DNA from: Desulfamplus sp.
GTDB taxonomy: Bacteria; Desulfobacterota; Desulfobacteria; Desulfobacterales; Desulfobacteraceae
Direction: 5' to 3'
Assembly: GCA_015231705.1 (NCBI GenBank)
Contig: JADGBC010000006.1
Coordinates: 1-46,210, forward strand
Length of the DNA: 46,210 nt
A program made the translations under genes and the position numbers. The stretch's first letter is position 1. Each line of letters begins with the position of its first letter. The notes under the pieces were generated by a model. That model was given only the letters and a program-made list of their open reading frames with translations, made no database searches and was not told where the DNA came from. Shown here piece by piece: positions 40,426-46,210 of this stretch.

Positions 40426-42387
40426 TCAATCAGAGATGATTTTGTGGTACGGTTCTTTTTTCATGGTCCACTCGTTTGTCTTCTTGTTATATGTGGAGTT
40501 GACAAAGCAGAACCACTCAGCATCATTCTGGCCCATAAAATCACCTCTGTAATAGAAGCCAGGATATCTGGTCTCTTCACGGAACTGAATATGACGGGTA
40601 TGAGCCTGAACAGTGAAGAGACGATGGTAAATTTCCCATGCTCTCATAAGCTCATGCAGATCACCAGCAGCTATTTTTTCAAGGTCTTCACGGAACATTT
40701 CGAACAGGTTCATGAGGATCTCAAGGTTCTTGCCAGAGGTCATGTAGTAAGTACCTACACCTGCACCGTATTCGTTGGTCATCTTCATAAGACGCATAGC
40801 CATACCAGCAGGTTTGCAGTAGTTGGGGTTGACGTCCTGTGCAGTGGTGTAGTCACAGTGATCAAGATAGTTGCGGACGGGTTTGTAAACCAAGTCAACA
40901 AGTTCCTGATCAGTTTCTGCAAAGCCAGTAACCTTATCGCCTTCGGCTTTCAGATATTGAAGCATAGATTTTGCTACGATACGGCCTTCTGCATGGGAGC
41001 CAGAGGAGAATTTGTGACCTGAGCAACCAACGCCGTCACCGGCGGTGAACAGACCGCGAACGGTGGTCATTCTGTTATAGCCCCATTTGTAAGAAGCGGG
41101 AACCCAGTCTTCTTCTGGACCTGAACACCAGATGCCGCAGCATCCAGAGTGTGAACCAAGCAGGTACGGTTCGGTTGGCATTACCTCTGAGTCAACTTTT
41201 TCAGGCTCGGTGTTTGTTGCACACCAGAGGCCTGCCTGACCTACTGACATGTCAAGGAAATCTTCCCAAGCTTCTGATTCCAGATGCTTGAGCTCTTTCT
41301 TGTCCATGGTTTCGCCAAGGGCCTTGAGGGCGTTGGCGGTTTGCATAATGATCGGACCGCGGCCTTCTTTGTACTCTTTCATCATGAGATGGTTTCTCAG
41401 ACAGGTTGGAGTAACAGCGGCGGTTCCGTAGGGAGCGTATTTTTCAAGCTCTGTTTTGGCTTCGGCTGAAGCGGCATAGTTCTCACCAAGACCATTAACG
41501 GTTTTGGCTTTGAAAAGAAGGAACCATGCACCAACTGGACCGTAGCCATCTTTAAAACGGGCTGGGGTGAAACGGTTTTCCATCATGGAGAGCTCAGCAC
41601 CGGCACGAAGTGCCATGGTGTAGGTTGAGCCCGCATTCCATATAGGATACCATGCACGACCTTTACCTTCAGCAACGGAACGAGGCTGGTAGATGTTAAC
41701 AGCACCACCGCAGGCAACCATCATGGTCTTGGCGGAGATGATGTAAACTTTATTTTCACGTACAGAGAAACCTACGGCACCAGCGATTCTGTTGGGATCT
41801 GCCTTGTCGTTAAGAAGCTCAACGATGAAGCATCTTTCCAGAATGTTATCAGAACCAAGAGCCTTCTTGCCAGCTTCAGCAACGATTCTCTTGTAAGATT
41901 CGCCGTTGATCATGATCTGCCATTTACCAGTACGAACAGGAGTGGCACCGCCCTTTAGAGTACCCTGTTTCTGGCCTTTTTTGCCATCAAGGTTCTTGTT
42001 GTCCGCTGTTTTTTTCCATATGGGAAGTCCCCACTCTTCGAACAGATGTACTGAATCGTCAACGTGACGGCCAAGGTCATAGATCAGGTCTTCACGAACA
42101 ATACCCATAAGGTCGTTACGTACCATACGGACGTAATCTTCGCATTTATTATCACCGATGTAGGTGTTTATTGCGGAGAGACCTTGTGCAACAGCACCAG
42201 ATCTCTCAAGAGCCGCTTTGTCACAAAGAAGAATTTTTGTATCGGGAGCTGCCCATTTTTTAATCTCAAACGCTGTTCCACAAGCAGCCATACCGCCACC
42301 GACGATAAGGACATCAACGTCTCTCTTTTCAACTGCTGGATCTCTAACGACTTTCAGTTCTCCAACAGCTTTGTTAGGTAATGCCAT
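40426..42387 (-). CDS. aprA: Adenylylsulfate reductase subunit alpha
   Basis: VDVLIVGGGMAACGTAFEIKKWA; CCGIWCSGPEEDWVP; RGLFTAGDGVGCSGHKFSSGSHAEGRI. Confidence 0.97.
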   Translation of the reverse strand: MALPNKAVGELKVVRDPAVEKRDVDVLIVGGGMAACGTAFEIKKWAAPDTKILLCDKAALERSGAVAQGLSAINTYIGDNKCEDYVRMVRNDLMGIVREDLIYDLGRHVDDSVHLFEEWGLPIWKKTADNKNLDGKKGQKQGTLKGGATPVRTGKWQIMINGESYKRIVAEAGKKALGSDNILERCFIVELLNDKADPNRIAGAVGFSVRENKVYIISAKTMMVACGGAVNIYQPRSVAEGKGRAWYPIWNAGSTYTMALRAGAELSMMENRFTPARFKDGYGPVGAWFLLFKAKTVNGLGENYAASAEAKTELEKYAPYGTAAVTPTCLRNHLMMKEYKEGRGPIIMQTANALKALGETMDKKELKHLESEAWEDFLDMSVGQAGLWCATNTEPEKVDSEVMPTEPYLLGSHSGCCGIWCSGPEEDWVPASYKWGYNRMTTVRGLFTAGDGVGCSGHKFSSGSHAEGRIVAKSMLQYLKAEGDKVTGFAETDQELVDLVYKPVRNYLDHCDYTTAQDVNPNYCKPAGMAMRLMKMTNEYGAGVGTYYMTSGKNLEILMNLFEMFREDLEKIAAGDLHELMRAWEIYHRLFTVQAHTRHIQFREETRYPGFYYRGDFMGQNDAEWFCFVNSTYNKKTNEWTMKKEPYHKIISD

Positions 42388-42441
42388 TATATACCTCCAA
42401 ATTATTTAGTTTGTTCAGAAATGAATTAGGATACCTGTAAA

Positions 42442-42879
42442 TTAAGCCAGTTCGGTCGGAACAGACAGAACCATACCGTCAGCTTCCTGAGTGGAGAGCA
42501 GACCGGAAGACAGGTCTTTTCCCTTAAGATCAGCGTATTCATTAGCTTCACCCTCAGCAGTAGTTCTGATGGGGAATTTGAAGCGTTTGACAACACCGTT
42601 TCTGAATTTGCAGGTCCACATGATGTCCTCTGTGCCCATCATTGGCACTACAGATGCTCCCATTGGTACAAAGTCAGAGTACCCTCTTACTTCAATTGCC
42701 TGTGAAGGACAGATTTTAACGCAGGAATAGCATTCCCAGCACTGATCTGGTTCTTGATTGTAAGCTTTCATTGCATTGGCATCAAGCACCATCAGGTCGT
42801 TGGGGCAGATGTACATACATGCTGTTTTGTCACCGCCCTTACAGCCGTCACATTTTTCTGTAATTACAAAAGATGGCAT
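42442..42879 (-). CDS. aprB: Adenylylsulfate reductase subunit beta; start corrected from 43014 to 42879
   Basis: MPSFVITEKCDGCKGGDKTACMYICPNDLMVLD, CWECYSCVKICPSQAIEVRGY; GGGAGGT RBS directly upstream of ATG at 42879. Confidence 0.95.
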   Translation of the reverse strand: MPSFVITEKCDGCKGGDKTACMYICPNDLMVLDANAMKAYNQEPDQCWECYSCVKICPSQAIEVRGYSDFVPMGASVVPMMGTEDIMWTCKFRNGVVKRFKFPIRTTAEGEANEYADLKGKDLSSGLLSTQEADGMVLSVPTELA

Positions 42880-43041
42880 TAAAAATACCTCCCTTAAATT
42901 CTCTGTGCTGATCACTGTTGCAGTCTCAGCAACTGATGTTAATGATACACGACACCGTAAAACCATGCCGTAATAATTATACACTATAGGCCACAATACT
43001 TGTGACCTGTTCATCCACCAAAATGGTATTGCTTAAGATCT

Positions 43042-43104
43042 TTATATGAAAGTCTCTCAACGGACTTTCAATCTTGGTTGTGCCCATCAGGGCATGTCCG
43101 TTAT
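43042..43104 (+). repeat. Family-1 element, copy I (short type)
   Basis: TTATATGAAAGTCTCTCAACGGACTTTCAATCTTGGTTGTGCCCATCAGGGCATGTCCGTTAT. Confidence 0.88.
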
Positions 43105-43753
43105 ATCAAAGTCGTCTCTCTTAGAGAAGTCCTTTAGAGATTGATGATATTTTGGAGATTGATGACATTTTAAAAATTATTATCTGATCCAAAGAATTAT
43201 AAACGCAGGAAAAGTAGCACTGGCAAATATCGTTGTCAAGAACTTTTGCCATCAGGCTTTTTGAAAACTTGCAAATCTTTATAAGTCTTAAAAAGATATC
43301 AATATATATTATAAAAAATTGCAGCAAACTACAATATGTAGTAAATGGTTCTAAATTATATTTGCATTTATGATTTTTTTTGCTAATTCATATCGTGCTT
43401 GACTTATTGATTTGTAGATTTTAACTGTGGTTTTATATTGTTTGCCTTAAAAATAAATTTTTTGCTCACTGCATATTGAGGCATCTATTATTCGTTTGTT
43501 GATATTTTTTTTGAGAATAGTCTAAGGCTTTTAGCGAACTTGATCAAAAAAAGTACTGATGACTTCTGATTGAATATGAGGAGTGTCGAATCTAAATTTA
43601 AATTTATTTTGCCCATATTAAATATGGCACTTTACCGTGAAAATAGATTCTGATTTTCATGATTTGGAGTTTGGGTTAACTCCCCAAAACGCCTCTGCCA
43701 GTTTAATTTATTTTAAATAAAAACACTTTAATGAAAGGATAAAACTGTCTGTT

Positions 43754-44527
43754 ATGAGTGAAGATATGATTCCCATAGGGAGTGATGAAATTTTGCCATT
43801 TAAATGTTTACCTGATGTCTCATGTTTCAATGAGTGTTGCAGAGATTTGAATCAGGTCTTAACTCCTTATGATATTTTGCGTTTAAAAAGGAGTCTGAGT
43901 ATTAAATCGGACATTTTTTTGAAAAAATATACATCTCGTCACAATGGTCCTGGGTCTGGCCTTCCAGTTATAACATTTAAAGCAGACCCTTCCTCTGGAT
44001 ATGCCTGTCCACTTGTAAGGGAATCCGGCTGTTCCGTATATGATGACAGGCCCGCATCCTGCAGAATGTATCCTTTGGCAAGGGCGATTGTACGCTCCAG
44101 AGAGACCGGAGAGTTGACAGAGCATTTTGCACTTATTGAAGAGCCTCACTGCAACGGCTTTGGCCATAAGAATGGCTACCCGCACAGAGGAACTCCTGTT
44201 AAATATATGTCCGTCCGAGAGTGGCTAAAAGGGCAGGATGTAGATCTTCATAATGAAATGAATGATAAGATGATGGAAATTATAAGCCTCAAAAATCGTA
44301 TCATGCCTGGGAAACTTGATGGGGTTGATGCTGACAGGTTCTATCTTGCATGTTACGATCTGGATACATTCAGAGATAGAATTATAAAAGATGCTTTGCT
44401 GGATAATTTAAATATGCCACTCTCTTTTCTTGAAAAGGTCAGACGTGATGACATTGCCCTTCTTGAGCTCGGGATGTCATGGGTTAAAAATATACTGTTT
44501 GGAATTGAGATCAATCTATGGAATTAA
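43754..44527 (+). CDS. YkgJ-family cysteine cluster protein
   Basis: CFNECCRD, CPLVRESGCSVYDDRPASCRMYPLAR. Confidence 0.88.
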   Translation: MSEDMIPIGSDEILPFKCLPDVSCFNECCRDLNQVLTPYDILRLKRSLSIKSDIFLKKYTSRHNGPGSGLPVITFKADPSSGYACPLVRESGCSVYDDRPASCRMYPLARAIVRSRETGELTEHFALIEEPHCNGFGHKNGYPHRGTPVKYMSVREWLKGQDVDLHNEMNDKMMEIISLKNRIMPGKLDGVDADRFYLACYDLDTFRDRIIKDALLDNLNMPLSFLEKVRRDDIALLELGMSWVKNILFGIEINLWN

Positions 44528-45336
44528 AAGGTAAAACAGCTCTTGTGCTTGGTGCTGTCAAAGGAATTGGAAGAGCTATAGGGCTTGCCCTTGCTCAGGA
44601 GGGGGTAAAGCTTGCTCTGACCCGCCATGATTGGCATCAAAGCTTTAAATGTATGGAAGAGGCTTTCAATCTCTCTGGGGTTGAATATGAGATTTATGAT
44701 GTTAACCTGCTGGATATAGAACAGATTGCCTACTTGAAAACCCAGATAGAAAAACGTTTTGGTGCTATTGATATTTTGATAAATAATATTGAACGCGGCG
44801 GGTGGCCTGCAGTGCATGGAGAGTATGTTCAGGAACAATGGGATCTCGAATTCTCCACCACTTTGCGTGCCAAAAGATGGATCTTCAGTGAGATGCTTCC
44901 GTTATTAAAAAAATCAGAGAGTGCTGTCATTATCAACTTTTCATCTATTGCCGCTATTGTTGGCAGATCTGGTCCCGCGGCTCCTCTGTTTAATGATGGA
45001 TATTCTGCTGCTGCAAGAGGGGTCTCCCTGCTTACTGAAACCTGGGCCAGGCTTGGAGCACCCTTAATCCGCGTGAACGAGATTATGCTTGGCATATTTG
45101 AGACTCGTCACGCACAGGGAACACGAGGTTGGGAAGAGGTTCTGACAGATGATGAAAAAAAAGCTGTCATTGACCATACTCTTGTCGGCAGGACAGGAGC
45201 TCTTGATGATGTTGTGAAAGCTGTCTTGTTCATTATTAAAGACGCTCCCTATATGACAGGAAGTGTTTTGCGACTTGACGGGGGTTATGTTCTAGGTGGC
45301 GAGAGAGTCCCATTAATGCCTGCTGGAGTGCTTTGA
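44518..45336 (+). CDS. SDR-family oxidoreductase with atypical active site
   Basis: VLGAVKGIGRAIGLALAQEG, ILINNIERGG, MTGSVLRLDGGYVLGG; overlaps the upstream gene by 10 bp. Confidence 0.85.
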   Translation: MELKGKTALVLGAVKGIGRAIGLALAQEGVKLALTRHDWHQSFKCMEEAFNLSGVEYEIYDVNLLDIEQIAYLKTQIEKRFGAIDILINNIERGGWPAVHGEYVQEQWDLEFSTTLRAKRWIFSEMLPLLKKSESAVIINFSSIAAIVGRSGPAAPLFNDGYSAAARGVSLLTETWARLGAPLIRVNEIMLGIFETRHAQGTRGWEEVLTDDEKKAVIDHTLVGRTGALDDVVKAVLFIIKDAPYMTGSVLRLDGGYVLGGERVPLMPAGVL

Positions 45337-45427
45337 AAATCTGGATGTGTTCGTTGACATCCTAAAAAAATTGATATTATTTTGAAGTAGATGTACTGTC
45401 CTAAAAAAGCATTCTCACCTATATCTC

Positions 45428-45500
45428 TTTTAAAGTACTTACACTTTGTTTATAAAAAATTCCTGAAACATAGAAATATGGATAAAGAGAATGTTCACTT
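45428..45500 (+). repeat. Family-4 degenerate copy
   Basis: TTTTAAAGTACTTACACTTTGTTTATAAAAAATTCCTGAAACATAGAAATATGGATAAAGAGAATG aligns with the 9889 copy. Confidence 0.6.
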
Positions 45501-45523
45501 GCAGATAAAGGATCTCTTTGATT

Positions 45524-45841
45524 TTATGAAAGAAGTCTCTCCACTTCGGCATTTAGTCTCTTTATCTCGCTGACTAAAATCTCAGAGCCGCCATCTTTTG
45601 CTGCAAGCAGATCATTCCCCCATTTCTGCAGCATAGGAGTGTCAATACGTCGCAGAGAGTTGTCACGAGACCATTCTCTGCCTATTTTTTCACCAAGAAT
45701 TTCAAGTTGTTGATGTAGATTCTCTTTTTCAGGAGAGGAAAAGGGCTTAAGGGTATCTTTAATCCGACTTTTCCACCCCTTGACCAGAAATGTGCCTTCC
45801 TGAAATTTCTTAAACCAGTTTTCTTCTTCTCTGCTGTACAT
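45524..45841 (-). CDS. Hypothetical protein
   Basis: 105-aa ORF, helical hydrophilic composition, isolated minus-strand gene. Confidence 0.6.
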   Translation of the reverse strand: MYSREEENWFKKFQEGTFLVKGWKSRIKDTLKPFSSPEKENLHQQLEILGEKIGREWSRDNSLRRIDTPMLQKWGNDLLAAKDGGSEILVSEIKRLNAEVERLLS

Positions 45842-46210
45842 AAAAGCTCCTTTATTGAATATTATTCACATTATTCCCCGTATGTGGGGTTAAGGCTTAA
45901 TAACTGGGTTGAAAATTATTAGTTCAAAAATTCGGAAATTAAGAATCAAAATGCATGACTTTTTTTGGTTTTAAAATATTTTTACAACAGTTTTTTAAAT
46001 ATAAAATTGCTACTTCATTAATGTGTTCTCTGCTGTTGTGTAGACAAGCTAAAAAAGATTGACACAACCAATATGGTCTGTAAAGAATTAATTTTTAATG
46101 GCAGCGATTAGGAAGTTTCTTTCTTGATATTTACTTTTTTAGATGGAGTTTCAAAGAAATGTTACAAGCAAAGGTAGATTGTGCACTAAATCTTCAATAT
46201 TCTCCCAGGT

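Noticed and set aside
42880-43014. N-terminal extension of AprB in the ORF track
   Set aside because: Extension has no AprB similarity; a strong GGGAGGT RBS precedes ATG at 42879 and gives a normal 145-aa AprB.

Overview
46.2-kb window that looks like chromosomal DNA of a sulfate-reducing deltaproteobacterium (Desulfobacterota, probably Desulfobacteraceae-like). The lineage is inferred from the aprBA-qmoABC cluster. Recognisable modules, left to right: DUF1848 gene plus a truncated RtcB-like gene; comF, rfaE2-like and pgeF; split F0 cluster (AtpI-like, subunit I, atpB, atpE); M24 peptidase; diguanylate cyclase; thioredoxin/HEAT protein; ZIP transporter; DUF3999/DUF2339 pair; transketolase; substrate-binding protein; radical SAM; HI0933-type flavoprotein; histidine kinase; DeoR regulator; a chemotaxis-type operon (cheA-cheD-HDOD-cheY-cheX-cheB); second diguanylate cyclase; cold-shock protein; qmoCBA; aprAB; YkgJ-type protein; SDR. 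The genes are mostly ordinary. The most unexpected signal is between them: at least four families of short dispersed palindromic repeats. The main family has nine clear copies with a conserved two-hairpin layout, three interchangeable versions of hairpin 2, stem changes that preserve pairing, TTTAT-like sequence at both ends, and (in two copies) the stop codon of a neighbouring gene. A second point of interest is an F-type c-subunit carrying the Na+-binding residue pattern. All calls come from reading the sequence and the supplied ORF translations; no database search was run.
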